In this document: one piece after another, positions 26,636 to 35,399 of the stretch
Position numbering within the stretch: the first letter of the stretch is position 1
Layout of the letters: each line of letters begins with the position of its first letter
From: JAICYJ01 sp038212095
GTDB taxonomy: Bacteria; Actinomycetota; Thermoleophilia; Gaiellales; JAICJC01
NCBI GenBank assembly: GCA_038212095.1
Contig: JBBQUW010000011.1
Location: 10,875-74,874 of the forward strand
Reading direction: 5' to 3'
Length of the DNA: 64,000 nucleotides
Made by a program: the position numbers and the translations under genes
Notes under the pieces: generated by a model
What the model was told of the DNA's origin: nothing
Seen by the model: only the letters and a program-made list of their open reading frames with translations
Databases searched by the model: none

Positions 26636-27745
26636 ATGCGTAGACGAAACATCGTCCTCGCGTTGGGTGCTGCGCTGTTGGCGACGCTCGGTGGCTCCAC
26701 GGCGTCCGCCTCAACGGCGTCGTCGGCCCACATGACCACCATCGTTTCGGGACTCGACAACCCGCGTGATCTCGCATTCGGCCCGAATGGCCGGCTGTAC
26801 GTTGCGGAGGCCGGACACGGCGGCCGCCACTGCCTGGATCCCGGAACGTGCATCGGGTTCACGAGCAAGATCAGCATTGTCCAGATCGGCAAGCACCAGG
26901 TGCGACGGGTCGTCACCGGGCTGTTCTCGCTGGCGGGCAAGGACGGCGGCGGCGCCACCGGCGTTGACGGCGTCTCGGTGCTCGGCCGCGACCGCATCTA
27001 CGGCATCGAGACGGGCGCGCGGGACTTCATCCCGTCCGGCGCCTTCACCGCAGCCTTCCGCGCCCGGGTGAGGGGGCAGATCGGTCGGCTGATCCGTGCA
27101 TCGAGGGACGGAAGCTGGACGAGCGTTGCCGACGTTGGCCACCGGGACTTCGTGTGGACCAGCAATCATCTGAACAAGGTGCCGGGGCAGTACCCCGACG
27201 CCAACCCGTACGGAGTGCTGGCCGGACCGACCACGCAGTGGGTGGTCGACGCCGGATCCAACACGATCGACCGGGTCGACGCCAACGGCGGCGTGCATGT
27301 CGCCGCGTTCCTGCCCAACCCACCGTCCTCAGACGCAGTCCCGACCTGCATCGACCGCGGCCGTGATGGTGCGCTCTACATCGGCGAGCTGACCGGCGGC
27401 GGGAACGCCCCCGGCGCATCGGTGGTGTGGCGGTTCGCACCGGGCGAGTCGCATCCGCTCACTCGCTGGGCCACCGGACTGACCGCGGTCTCGGGCTGCG
27501 GGTTCGACCACCAGGGCCGGTTCTTCGCGGTCGAGCTATCGACCAACGGGCTCGACAACGCCTCGCCGGGTACCGGCGCGGTCGTGCGCGTGCCGGCGCA
27601 CAGCTCGCATCCGGTGATGGTGATCGGCGGCCTCTCCTTCCCCGGCGGCTTCGCTGCCGGAGCGGACGGCTCGCTGTACGTGTCCAACTGGAGCGTTGCA
27701 CCGACCAGCGCGGGTGTCGGTTCGGTGGTTCGCATCACGCTCTGA
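26636..27745 (+). CDS. ScyD/ScyE-like secreted beta-propeller protein
   Basis: 369-aa exported protein. A signal peptide (MRRRNIVLALGAALLATLGG, likely cut near residue 24-26) precedes repeated propeller-like blades, including LDNPRDLAFGPNGRLYVAEAG and FPGGFAAGADGSLYVSNWS. This resembles the ScyD/ScyE family, named from cyanobacterial scytonemin genes but widespread and of unknown function in most organisms. The ATG follows AAGGGGGGA. Three cysteines (in HCLDPGTC and PTCID) may form disulfides. No biosynthetic neighbours suggest scytonemin production. Confidence 0.8.
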   Translation: MRRRNIVLALGAALLATLGGSTASASTASSAHMTTIVSGLDNPRDLAFGPNGRLYVAEAGHGGRHCLDPGTCIGFTSKISIVQIGKHQVRRVVTGLFSLAGKDGGGATGVDGVSVLGRDRIYGIETGARDFIPSGAFTAAFRARVRGQIGRLIRASRDGSWTSVADVGHRDFVWTSNHLNKVPGQYPDANPYGVLAGPTTQWVVDAGSNTIDRVDANGGVHVAAFLPNPPSSDAVPTCIDRGRDGALYIGELTGGGNAPGASVVWRFAPGESHPLTRWATGLTAVSGCGFDHQGRFFAVELSTNGLDNASPGTGAVVRVPAHSSHPVMVIGGLSFPGGFAAGADGSLYVSNWSVAPTSAGVGSVVRITL

Positions 27746-27849
27746 GCCAGATCGGTGCGGTGGTGCGGTGTTCGATGCCGCGCCACCGCACCGGCTGACC
27801 TTGGCGAGGCGCGTGCCGTGCGCGGTGGCATCGCACAGTGGAAACCAAT

Positions 27850-28356
27850 CTAGGACTCCGGCGTCGCATCGTCTGTCGAGGCAGGGCGCTGGGCCGGGAC
27901 CATGAGGACATGTGTTCCCACGACCCGATCGTGGAGTGCTCGATTTTCAGCGTCCCATAGTGGCCATAACCAGTCGGCGTACCACGCGATCGCCACCAGT
28001 CCAGAAGCGACCCGGAGCAGGGTGTGCCCGGGTGAGAACGTGAACACAGGTGCCAGGACAAGTGCCTGCCGCAGCGCCCCGAACGCGAAACCCAGCGGGC
28101 GTCCACTGTCGCGCGTCACCCGCACCCGAAGCCACTGCTGACCGAGCGTTTGGCCGTTGTGGTCGCCGGTACGGCTCTGGAACAGCCCGGCGTAGGCGAA
28201 GTTGACCAGAGCGAGCCCCAACGTCACAAGCGCAACCGTGTGTCCATGACTCGCCAAGCGGATCAGGAGAACGATCGGTAGCAACACGGCGGAGTCGACC
28301 AGAACGGCCCCTGCCCGCCGGCCCCAGGGCGCATACGCCGGCGAGAGTTCGTTCAT
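27850..28356 (-). CDS. RDD family membrane protein
   Basis: 168-aa integral membrane protein with the RDD pattern: RAGAVLVDSAVLL in helix 1, GQTLGQQWLRVRV in the loop and LHDRVVGT after the last helix. Three to four membrane spans. RDD proteins are mostly uncharacterised; some act as ion antiporters. It starts 14 bp after the M24 peptidase on the same strand, so the two may be cotranscribed. The 104 bp between it and the ScyD-like gene (convergent) holds nothing I recognise. Confidence 0.85.
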   Translation of the reverse strand: MNELSPAYAPWGRRAGAVLVDSAVLLPIVLLIRLASHGHTVALVTLGLALVNFAYAGLFQSRTGDHNGQTLGQQWLRVRVTRDSGRPLGFAFGALRQALVLAPVFTFSPGHTLLRVASGLVAIAWYADWLWPLWDAENRALHDRVVGTHVLMVPAQRPASTDDATPES

Positions 28357-28370
28357 ATCGTGAACTGTCG

Positions 28371-29519
28371 CTACGCTCGGATCTCGAGCTCGTAGTCGTA
28401 CTCCGTCAGCAGCTCGCTGCCGCCCTCACGAACGACCACGATGTCCTCCAGCCGGACGCCGCCAAAATCCTTGCGGTAGACGCCGGGCTCAACCGTGACC
28501 ACGTCGCCGGCCAGCAGCTTGCCGTCGTAGCCCTGGCCCATGTTGGGCTCCTCGTGGATCTGGATGCCGACGCCGTGCCCGAGCCCGTGGAAGAAGTCCT
28601 CGTCCAGCGACTCGCCCACCTTCAACCCGCGCTGGGTCCGGAAGCCGGCCGCCTCGATCACATCGCAGGCGACCTCCCACGGCACCTGCCCCGGCACGCC
28701 GGCGGCAATCGCCTCGGTGCTGCGCTTGAGCGCCTCGAGGATCGTCGCGTGCATCAGCCGCAGCCGCTCCGGCGCGGCTCCAACGCAGAAGGTGCGGGTC
28801 ATGTCCGCGTGATAGCGGGTGGCGGCATGGCGCGGAAAGATATCGATGATGATCGGCTCGCCGGCATGGATCGGCCCGCTACCCAGATCGTGCACCAGCG
28901 CCCCGCGCGGTCCCGCGCCGACCAGCGGCGGCTCACCGTCGCAGCCGCGCTCGCGCAACGTCTCGACGATCGTGTCGCGCACCATCTCGCAGGTGACCGT
29001 CTGGCCGCCCACCTCGAGCCCGTCACCGACGGGCGACGCCGAGCCGAGCAGCTCGCGGACGGCCGTGAACGCCGCCTCGGTCGCACGCTGGGCGAGCCGG
29101 ATCGCGGCCAGCTGGCGCTCGTTCTTCAGCCGGCGGCGCAGCTCGACGCGTTGCGGATCGGTCGTGACCGTGACCCCCTTCGAGCGAAGGTAATCGGCCA
29201 GCGAGACGGGAAAGCTGTCTGGCACGGCGACACTCGTGGCACCCGCCCGGTCGAGCACCCGCCGCACGCTCTCCATCGAGGCATCGCGCCAGTTCCAGCC
29301 GGACTGCACCAGCTCCCGGGCACCGAACTCGTCCGACAGCCATACCTCCGTCGCGGTCGAGTCGCGCCGGATCACGTCCGCCTCCAGCACGCTGGCCACG
29401 ATCACGCGGCGATCGTCCAGCTCGAGGTAGGTGTATGGATCGCCGACCGCCACCCCGGTGGCTGCGAACATGTCCGGATCGGTGGTCGAGTCGGCGTGGA
29501 TCAGCAGCGGCAGCGTCAC
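28371..29519 (-). CDS. M24 metallopeptidase (Xaa-Pro aminopeptidase-like)
   Basis: 382-aa pita-bread-fold peptidase. The N-terminal creatinase-like domain covers about residues 1-135. Metal ligands are visible in IIIDIFPRH (Asp), YHADMTRTF (Asp), GLGHGVGIQIHEEP (His), VVTVEPGVY (Glu) and VRLEDIVVV (Glu). I prefer GTG 29519, which has TAGGTT 7 nt upstream, over ATG 29561. Aminopeptidase P versus dipeptidase (PepQ) is not decided. Divergent from the amidohydrolase gene. Confidence 0.88.
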   Translation of the reverse strand: MTLPLLIHADSTTDPDMFAATGVAVGDPYTYLELDDRRVIVASVLEADVIRRDSTATEVWLSDEFGARELVQSGWNWRDASMESVRRVLDRAGATSVAVPDSFPVSLADYLRSKGVTVTTDPQRVELRRRLKNERQLAAIRLAQRATEAAFTAVRELLGSASPVGDGLEVGGQTVTCEMVRDTIVETLRERGCDGEPPLVGAGPRGALVHDLGSGPIHAGEPIIIDIFPRHAATRYHADMTRTFCVGAAPERLRLMHATILEALKRSTEAIAAGVPGQVPWEVACDVIEAAGFRTQRGLKVGESLDEDFFHGLGHGVGIQIHEEPNMGQGYDGKLLAGDVVTVEPGVYRKDFGGVRLEDIVVVREGGSELLTEYDYELEIRA

Positions 29520-29526
29520 GAGCGGC

Positions 29527-29552
29527 AACCTAGCACGGCGGTCGGGTAGCGT
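29527..29552. promoter_or_regulatory. Divergent leaderless-type -10 elements (M24 peptidase / amidohydrolase)
   Basis: TAGGTT (minus, 29532-29527) ends 7 nt before the GTG at 29519 and TAGCGT (plus, 29547-29552) ends 7 nt before the ATG at 29560. Neither gene has a Shine-Dalgarno sequence. The pair supports these start choices. Confidence 0.5.
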
Positions 29553-29559
29553 TGCGGGC

Positions 29560-30657
29560 ATGCTCGACCCTCGACATCAGGCGCTGGTCGATCGGCATAC
29601 GGCCGAGGCGCTCGCGCTGCTGCCTGCTGGGCTGCGAATCTGGGACGCCCACACCCACGTGGGCACCGACGAGGATGGCTTCAGCCAGGATCCCCAGCAG
29701 CAGCGCGACGAGATGCGCAGCCACGGCATCGAGCGGGCGTTCGCGTTTGCCTTCAACGACCCGGAGCGGGTGCCGGCCTACCGCGTGCCCAACGATCGCG
29801 TGCTGCGCTGGGCGGCAGAGTCGGACGGCATGCTGGTGCCGTTCTGCCGTCTGGACATGGCGGACGAGCCGCTGACCGAGGCGCGCCGCTGCTTGGCGGC
29901 CGGTGCCCGCGGCATCAAGCTGCACCCGCGCGCCCAGGCGTTCGGCTTCGACCAGGTGGCGCTGCGGCCGGTGTTCGACCTGGCCGCCGAGATGCGAGTG
30001 CCGATCCTGATCCACGCCGGCCGCGGGCTGCCGCCGATCGCGGGGCAGCTGCAGCATCTGGTCGAGAGCCATCCGCACGCCCAGCTGATCCTCGCCCATG
30101 GCGCTATCGCCGACCTCGAACACATCGCCCGCATCCTCACCGACCACCCGAACGTCGCCTACGACACCTCGGTCTGGAGCGCGACCGACCTGCACGCGCT
30201 GCTGGCGGCCGTCTCGCCGCAGCAGGTGCTGTTCGCGTCGGACACGCCATACGGCACGCATCCGTTCGGGATCGTCCAGCTGGCCCACGCACTGCGCCTG
30301 GCCGGCGCCTCCCCCGACCAGGCGGCCGACCTGTTCTGGAACAATGCCGAACGCGTCAGCCGTGGCCAGCCGGCCGCGACGTTGGCGCCGCCGCTGATGG
30401 CGGCGCCGAGCCGGATCTCTCGGCAGCAGCTGCGGATCATCGAGTACCTGGCGATGGCCGCCTCACTGCTCTGGCTGCAGCAGGACGACGTACCCGGCGC
30501 GGTCAACCTCGCCCGTTGTGCCTGCGACCCTGACGGGGATGACGGCTTCGGCGACGTTGCCGAGCTGCTCGACGCCTGCGGCGAGCTGTGGGACAGCGAC
30601 CGTCGTGGCAGCTTCCACCTGCTCCAACTGGCGCAGTCACTCGCGCTCTGCCGGTGA
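29560..30657 (+). CDS. Amidohydrolase-superfamily protein with C-terminal extension
   Basis: 365-aa TIM-barrel metal hydrolase. Metal-site segments are DAHTHVG (about residue 29-35), LHPRAQ, ILIHAGRG, AHGAIADLEH and FASDTPYG. The barrel ends near residue 270, leaving an about 95-residue helical tail (residues 270-365) with no recognised domain. Decarboxylase, hydrolase or lactonase function is open. ATG has TAGCGT 7 nt upstream. Its stop overlaps the start of the MobA-like gene in GTGA. Confidence 0.78.
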   Translation: MLDPRHQALVDRHTAEALALLPAGLRIWDAHTHVGTDEDGFSQDPQQQRDEMRSHGIERAFAFAFNDPERVPAYRVPNDRVLRWAAESDGMLVPFCRLDMADEPLTEARRCLAAGARGIKLHPRAQAFGFDQVALRPVFDLAAEMRVPILIHAGRGLPPIAGQLQHLVESHPHAQLILAHGAIADLEHIARILTDHPNVAYDTSVWSATDLHALLAAVSPQQVLFASDTPYGTHPFGIVQLAHALRLAGASPDQAADLFWNNAERVSRGQPAATLAPPLMAAPSRISRQQLRIIEYLAMAASLLWLQQDDVPGAVNLARCACDPDGDDGFGDVAELLDACGELWDSDRRGSFHLLQLAQSLALCR

Positions 30658-31184
30658 TCGCCGCGATCGTGCTGGCCGCCGGCGAGGGCCGCCGCTTCGG
30701 CGGCATCAAGCAGCTGCACCCAATCGATGGGCGTCCCATGCTCGAGCACGTGCTGGCCGCGGTCGAGGCGTCCGGCATCAATCAGCGGCTGGTCGTGCTG
30801 GGTGCGCACGCGGACGCCGTCCTGGCCGAAGTCCCGCTGCACGGGGCGCGGCCGGTGATCGCTGATGACTGGCAAGCGGGGCAGGCGGCCTCGCTGATGT
30901 CTGCGCTCGCAACGTTGCCAGAAGAGGTGACAGAGGCGCTGGTGGTGCTGGGCGACGGCCCGGGGCTGTCGGCAGCTTCGGTGCGGCGGCTCGCGGACGC
31001 TGCGCCGGGAGCGCGGGCGGCCGACTACGGCGAGGGACGGTCGCACCCTGTGGTGCTGCCTCGCGCCGCGTGGCCAAAGCTGGCCAGCAGCGGCGAGACG
31101 CCAGGCCGGGCCATCGCGGTGCGTCTGGTGGACTGCAGCGATCTGCCGGCGCCGGGCGACCTCGACCGCCGGCCGGCTGGCTGA
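30654..31184 (+). CDS. MobA/MocA-like nucleotidyltransferase
   Basis: 176-aa NTP transferase with the signature LAAGEGRRFGGIKQL (about residues 7-21), DDWQAGQAASL and the metal-binding LGDGPGLS. It resembles the molybdenum-cofactor cytidylyltransferase (MocA) group more than the guanylyltransferase MobA; F420-type and sugar nucleotidyltransferases share this fold. GTG start coupled to the amidohydrolase. The molybdate importer elsewhere in the window makes a molybdenum cofactor role plausible but unproved. Confidence 0.75.
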   Translation: MIAAIVLAAGEGRRFGGIKQLHPIDGRPMLEHVLAAVEASGINQRLVVLGAHADAVLAEVPLHGARPVIADDWQAGQAASLMSALATLPEEVTEALVVLGDGPGLSAASVRRLADAAPGARAADYGEGRSHPVVLPRAAWPKLASSGETPGRAIAVRLVDCSDLPAPGDLDRRPAG

Positions 31185-31187
31185 GCG

Positions 31188-31424
31188 CTACTTCAGGCCG
31201 CGGCAGTGCAGCCGGACGCGGTCGACGAGCCCCTCTGGCACCGGGTCGCCGCAGCACACCGTCTTGACGGTATCGCGCAGCTTGGCCTCGAAGTGGTACC
31301 GCTCGCGGCAGTAAACACACTCGCCGAGGTGCACCTCGATCAACGTCACCTCGGTGGGCGTCAGCTGCCGGTCGAGGTACGGCTGCAGGTTGCTCTCGAC
31401 GCCGCGGCAGGGATCGAGGCTCAT
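31188..31424 (-). CDS. Zinc-finger anti-sigma factor (RsrA/RshA-like)
   Basis: 78-aa ZAS-type anti-sigma factor. The zinc motif His32-x3-Cys36-x2-Cys39 (HLGECVYC) and an upstream Cys6 match redox-sensing anti-sigma factors that release SigR/SigH when oxidised. More cysteines (CCGD and HCRGLK) sit in the C-terminal part. The ATG overlaps the stop of the adjacent sigma factor gene (ATGA), giving equimolar expression. Stop is 3 bp from that of the MobA-like gene. Confidence 0.88.
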   Translation of the reverse strand: MSLDPCRGVESNLQPYLDRQLTPTEVTLIEVHLGECVYCRERYHFEAKLRDTVKTVCCGDPVPEGLVDRVRLHCRGLK

Positions 31425-32032
31425 TGCGACACCTGCTCGGACGCGTGGTTGGCCAGCGCCTGCTTGAGGGCGCGGCGGCCGCGGTGTAGCCGCGACATCA
31501 CGGTGCCGATCGGCACGCCGAGGATGTCGGCGGCGTCCTGGTAGCTGAAATCGCCGATGTCGACCAGAACCACCACCTCGCGGAAGTTGGGCGGGACCTC
31601 CGCCAGCGAGTCGACGATGGCGCCACCCGACAGCCGGTTCAGCACCGCTTCCTGCGGCAGGGCCGCGCTCTCGGTGAGGTGGTTGTACAGGTAGTACTCG
31701 CTGGTGTCGTCGATCGACTCCTGCGCCGGGCGCCGGCTCTGCTTGCGCGCCTCGTCAAGGAAGGCGTTGCGCAGGATGGTTGCCAGCCAGGCGGCGAGAT
31801 TGGTGCCGGGCCGGTATCCGCGCCAGCCCCGGAACGCCCGCAGGTAGGCCTCCTGCACCAGTTCCTCGGCGACCTGCTGCGATCCGGACAGCCGCAGAGC
31901 CACGCGATACAGCTGGTCGGCGTGCTGCAACGCCTCCTCTTCGAAGTGGACGCGCTCCAACGCCTCCCGAGCAGACGCGCCGCCCGGCGTCTCCGCCGAC
32001 TCGTCGGTCTCGATCGGGGGCGTGTCCGGCAT
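31421..32032 (-). CDS. SigR/SigH-type ECF sigma factor
   Basis: 203-aa sigma factor for thiol-oxidative stress. Region 2 has FEEEALQHADQLYRVALRL and AYLRAFRGW; region 4 is SYQDAADILGVPIGTVMSRLHRGRRAL, close to SigH/SigR of mycobacteria and Streptomyces. Coupled to the ZAS anti-sigma gene. ATG 32032 is preceded by GGGA; an in-frame ATG at 32062 would add ten residues. In Streptomyces an N-terminally extended SigR isoform is known, so both starts may be used. Confidence 0.9.
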   Translation of the reverse strand: MPDTPPIETDESAETPGGASAREALERVHFEEEALQHADQLYRVALRLSGSQQVAEELVQEAYLRAFRGWRGYRPGTNLAAWLATILRNAFLDEARKQSRRPAQESIDDTSEYYLYNHLTESAALPQEAVLNRLSGGAIVDSLAEVPPNFREVVVLVDIGDFSYQDAADILGVPIGTVMSRLHRGRRALKQALANHASEQVSQ

Positions 32033-32073
32033 CAATCCCACGCTATCAGCAACCAGCAGCATCTGAACCGATC

Positions 32074-32101
32074 AAACGCCCCGACAGCCGCTATCATTCC
32101 C
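32074..32101 (-). promoter_or_regulatory. SigR-type promoter of the sigma/anti-sigma operon
   Basis: Reading the minus strand, GGGAAT (32101-32096) is followed after exactly 18 nt by GTTT (32077-32074). This matches the SigR/SigH promoter pattern GGGAAT-N18-GTT and suggests positive autoregulation. The region also carries the divergent nadB start. Confidence 0.6.
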
Positions 32102-32120
32102 GCAGAGAGGTTTTAGTCAC

Positions 32121-33626
32121 TTGAGCTATTATCCCGCCGCCGTGCCCACCGACCTCACAGCCCCCGCTGATCTGCTGATCGCGGGCGCTGGTCTGGCCGG
32201 GTTGTACGCCGCGCTCCAGGCCGCGGATCAGGGAGCATCGGTGGTGCTGGTGAGCAAGGGCTCGCTGCGCAGCTCCAACTCGTTTTACGCCCAGGGAGGT
32301 GTGGCCGCGGCGATCGGGCCGGACGACGACCCCGCCCTGCACCTTGCCGACACGCTGCTGGTCGGCCGCGGCCTCAGCGACCCCGTCGCGGTCGAGATCC
32401 TGGTACGCGACGCCCCCGCCCGGATCGCTGATCTGGAGCGGCGTGGAGTGGTCTTTGACCGCGCCGCGGACGGCACGCCGTCGCTCGGGCGGGAGGGGGG
32501 TCACGGTCGCCGCCGGATCCTGCACGCCGGTGGCAGCGCCACCGGCGCTGCAATCGCCGAGGTGCTGATCGCACGCGTGCTCGAGCAGCCCCGGATCCGA
32601 GTGGTCGAGCACACGGCCGTGATCGAGCTGATCGCCGACGGCGAGTCGTGCGACGGCGCGTGGGTGCTGGGCCACGACGAGATGCGAGCGATCCACGCCC
32701 GCATGACGCTGATCGCCACCGGCGGCGCCGCCGCCCTCTTCGCACGCACCACCAACCCGCCGGGGGCGCTCGGCGACGGGATCGCGATTGCCCACCGCGC
32801 AGGCGCCGAGATCGAGGATATGGAGTTCGTGCAATTCCATCCCACCGCGCTGGCGGTTGGAGACCGGGCGTTCCTGATCTCCGAGGCGGTGCGTGGCGAG
32901 GGCGCACACCTGGTCGGTGAGGATGGTCGCCGCTTCATGCTGGACGAGCATGGCGACGGCGAGCTGGCACCGCGCGACGTGGTGGCCCGCTCCATCCAGC
33001 GCAGGCTGACGGACGGCCAGGCCAGCTACCTCACGCTCGCGCACCTCGACGCCGGTTCGATCCGGCGGCGGTTTCCCAACCTGGTCGAGGGAGCGGCGCA
33101 GGCCGGCCTCGATCTGACCCGCGACAGGCTGCCGGTGTCTCCCGCCGCCCACTACCTGATGGGTGGCATCACCACCGACCTGCACGGCGCCGCCAGCCTG
33201 CGCGGCCTCTACGCCAGCGGTGAGTGTGCCCGCAGCGGCGTGCACGGCGCCAACCGGCTTGCCTCGAACTCGCTGCTGGAGTGCTTCGTATTCGCTCGGC
33301 GGGCCGTCGACGCCGGCCTCGCCGGCGAGCCGCCGCGCATCGAGTCGAACGGCCCCGACCGGACTCGCGTGCGTGCGCAGCTGGGCGAACTGCGGCGGCG
33401 GATGTGGCGCGATGCCGGCCCGGTGCGATCGGCCGGCGGACTCACCCGGCTGCTGGAGTGGCTGGACGAACGCCCGCCGTCCAACCCGGTGCTCGTCTCC
33501 CAGCTGATCGCGGCGTCGGCGCTGCGACGCAGCGAGAGCCGCGGCGCGCACGTGCGCAGCGACTTCCCGGCCGAAGACCCCGTACTCGCCCACCACCTGC
33601 CATGTCCACAGCCATCGACAGTCTGA
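32121..33626 (+). CDS. nadB: L-aspartate oxidase
   Basis: First enzyme of de novo NAD synthesis; oxidises L-aspartate to iminoaspartate with FAD. 501 aa with GAGLAGLYAA (FAD loop, about 21-30), NSFYAQGGVAAA, HPTAL, and GLYASGECARSGVHGANRLASN. The tail after residue 400 is the helical domain of the fumarate-reductase superfamily. The listed start is TTG (AGAGAGG 10 nt upstream); GTG at 32142 is a credible alternative. First gene of nadB-nadC-nadA. Confidence 0.94.
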   Translation: MSYYPAAVPTDLTAPADLLIAGAGLAGLYAALQAADQGASVVLVSKGSLRSSNSFYAQGGVAAAIGPDDDPALHLADTLLVGRGLSDPVAVEILVRDAPARIADLERRGVVFDRAADGTPSLGREGGHGRRRILHAGGSATGAAIAEVLIARVLEQPRIRVVEHTAVIELIADGESCDGAWVLGHDEMRAIHARMTLIATGGAAALFARTTNPPGALGDGIAIAHRAGAEIEDMEFVQFHPTALAVGDRAFLISEAVRGEGAHLVGEDGRRFMLDEHGDGELAPRDVVARSIQRRLTDGQASYLTLAHLDAGSIRRRFPNLVEGAAQAGLDLTRDRLPVSPAAHYLMGGITTDLHGAASLRGLYASGECARSGVHGANRLASNSLLECFVFARRAVDAGLAGEPPRIESNGPDRTRVRAQLGELRRRMWRDAGPVRSAGGLTRLLEWLDERPPSNPVLVSQLIAASALRRSESRGAHVRSDFPAEDPVLAHHLPCPQPSTV

Positions 33627-34441
33627 TCGACCGCGCACTGGCCGAGGACGTCGGAACCGGTGACCTCACCACCGATGCCATCGTCCCCGCGGACATGCGC
33701 GGCAGCGCCGACGTGGTTGTGCGCGAGCCGGGCATCATCTGCGGACTGGACGCGGCGTTCGCGGTGCTGCGACGGCTCGACCCCGGCGCCGAGCTCGAGG
33801 TGATCTGCGCCGACGGCACCGCTGTCAGCGAGGTGCCCGCGCTGGTGGCGCGGCTGCATGGCTCGATGCGCGCGCTCTTGACGTGCGAGCGCACCGCGCT
33901 CAACCTGCTGCAGCGGATGTCTGGCATCGCCAGCGCCGCGCGCGCCTACTCACAGGCCGTCGCCGGCAGCACGGTCGAGGTGCTGGACACCCGCAAGACC
34001 GCGCCCGGACTGCGCCAGCTCGACAAGGCGGCGGTCGCCTGCGGCGGTGGCACAAACCACCGCGCGGGGCTGCACGACGCGATCCTGATCAAGGACAACC
34101 ACGTCGCCGTGGCGGGCGGCATCGCGCCGGCTGTGGCCGCCGTGCGCCGCTCGCATCCCTCGCTGCCGGTGGAGGTCGAGGTCGATACGCTCGCCCAGCT
34201 GGACGAGGCGCTGGCCTGTGGCGTCGAGACGGTGCTGCTCGACAACATGTCCCCCGAGACGCTGCGCGAGGCGGTGCGACGCAGCTCCGGCCGCGTCCGG
34301 CTGGAGGCCTCCGGCGGTGTCACCCTGAACACGATCCGAGCCATCGCCGATACCGGCGTGGACGCAATCTCTGTCGGCGCACTGACGCACTCAGTGCGGG
34401 CGCTCGACATCGCTCTGGAGGTCGCACCATCAGCACCATGA
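33602..34441 (+). CDS. nadC: Nicotinate-nucleotide pyrophosphorylase (quinolinate phosphoribosyltransferase)
   Basis: Converts quinolinate and PRPP to nicotinate mononucleotide. 279-aa protein with EDVGTGDLTT at the N-terminus, LLQRMSGIAS, DTRKTAPGLR, GGTNHRAGLHDAILIKDNH, VEVEVDTLAQ and LEASGGVTL, all canonical. ATG 33602 overlaps the end of nadB by 25 bp. The order nadB-nadC-nadA is compact, so the pathway is coexpressed. Confidence 0.96.
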   Translation: MSTAIDSLIDRALAEDVGTGDLTTDAIVPADMRGSADVVVREPGIICGLDAAFAVLRRLDPGAELEVICADGTAVSEVPALVARLHGSMRALLTCERTALNLLQRMSGIASAARAYSQAVAGSTVEVLDTRKTAPGLRQLDKAAVACGGGTNHRAGLHDAILIKDNHVAVAGGIAPAVAAVRRSHPSLPVEVEVDTLAQLDEALACGVETVLLDNMSPETLREAVRRSSGRVRLEASGGVTLNTIRAIADTGVDAISVGALTHSVRALDIALEVAPSAP

Positions 34442-35391
34442 CCCACACCGAAATCGACGGCCTGCACGCCGAGGTTCGCGCGCTGGCGAAGGAGCGAAAC
34501 GCCGTCATCCTGGCCCACAACTACCAGGTGCCCGAGGTGCAGGACGTGGCCGATTACGTCGGCGACTCGCTCGGGCTCTCACAGCAGGCGGCCGCCACGG
34601 ACGCCGACGTGATCGTGTTCGCCGGCGTGCACTTCATGGCCGAGACCGCCTCCATCCTGGCACCCGACCGAACGGTGCTGATCCCCGACCTCGAGGCAGG
34701 CTGCTCGCTGGCCGCGACGATCGACGCCGAAGCGCTACAGCGATGGAAGGACGAGAACCCCGGCGCGGTCGTCGTCAGCTACGTCAACACGACCGCCGAG
34801 GTGAAGGCGCTGTCCGACTACTGCTGCACCTCGGGCAACGCCCGCCAGGTGATAGAGGCCGTGCCGGAGGATCGCGAGATCCTGTTTTTGCCCGACATGT
34901 TCCTGGGCGCCTACCTCGAGAAGCTGACCGGGCGCAGGATGAAGATCTGGCCCGGCGAGTGCCATGTCCACGCCGGCATCCGGCCCGAGGACGTCACTCG
35001 GATGATGGAAGCGCGTCCCAACACCGACCTGCTGATCCACCCCGAGTGCGGCTGCGCCAGCCAGTGCATGTACGCCGCTGCACACGACGCCAAGCTGGCC
35101 GAGACGACCCACGTGCTCTCAACCGAGGGGATGGTGCGCCACGCGACGACGTCGCCGAAACGGGAGTTCGTGGTCGCAACCGAGACCGGGATCATGCACC
35201 GGCTGGCGAAGGAGGCTCCCGACAAGCGCTTCTACGCCATGTCGGAGCGCGCGGTGTGCCGCTACATGAAGCAGATCACGCTGCCCAAGGTGCGCGACAG
35301 CCTGCGCGAGATGCAGTTCGAGGTCACGGTGCCGGCTGACGTCGCCGCGCGCGCGCGCCTCGCGATCGAGCGCATGGTCGAGATCGTCTAG
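34438..35391 (+). CDS. nadA: Quinolinate synthase A
   Basis: 4Fe-4S enzyme that condenses iminoaspartate with dihydroxyacetone phosphate. 317 aa, class with cluster ligands that I place at Cys89 (EAGCSL), Cys175 (GECHVHAG) and Cys274 (AVCRYMK), matching the spacing of known NadA proteins. LAHNYQ near the N-terminus is a family hallmark. ATG overlaps the nadC stop (ATGA). Followed 8 nt later by mqnB. Confidence 0.95.
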   Translation: MTHTEIDGLHAEVRALAKERNAVILAHNYQVPEVQDVADYVGDSLGLSQQAAATDADVIVFAGVHFMAETASILAPDRTVLIPDLEAGCSLAATIDAEALQRWKDENPGAVVVSYVNTTAEVKALSDYCCTSGNARQVIEAVPEDREILFLPDMFLGAYLEKLTGRRMKIWPGECHVHAGIRPEDVTRMMEARPNTDLLIHPECGCASQCMYAAAHDAKLAETTHVLSTEGMVRHATTSPKREFVVATETGIMHRLAKEAPDKRFYAMSERAVCRYMKQITLPKVRDSLREMQFEVTVPADVAARARLAIERMVEIV

Positions 35392-35399
35392 CGACGACG

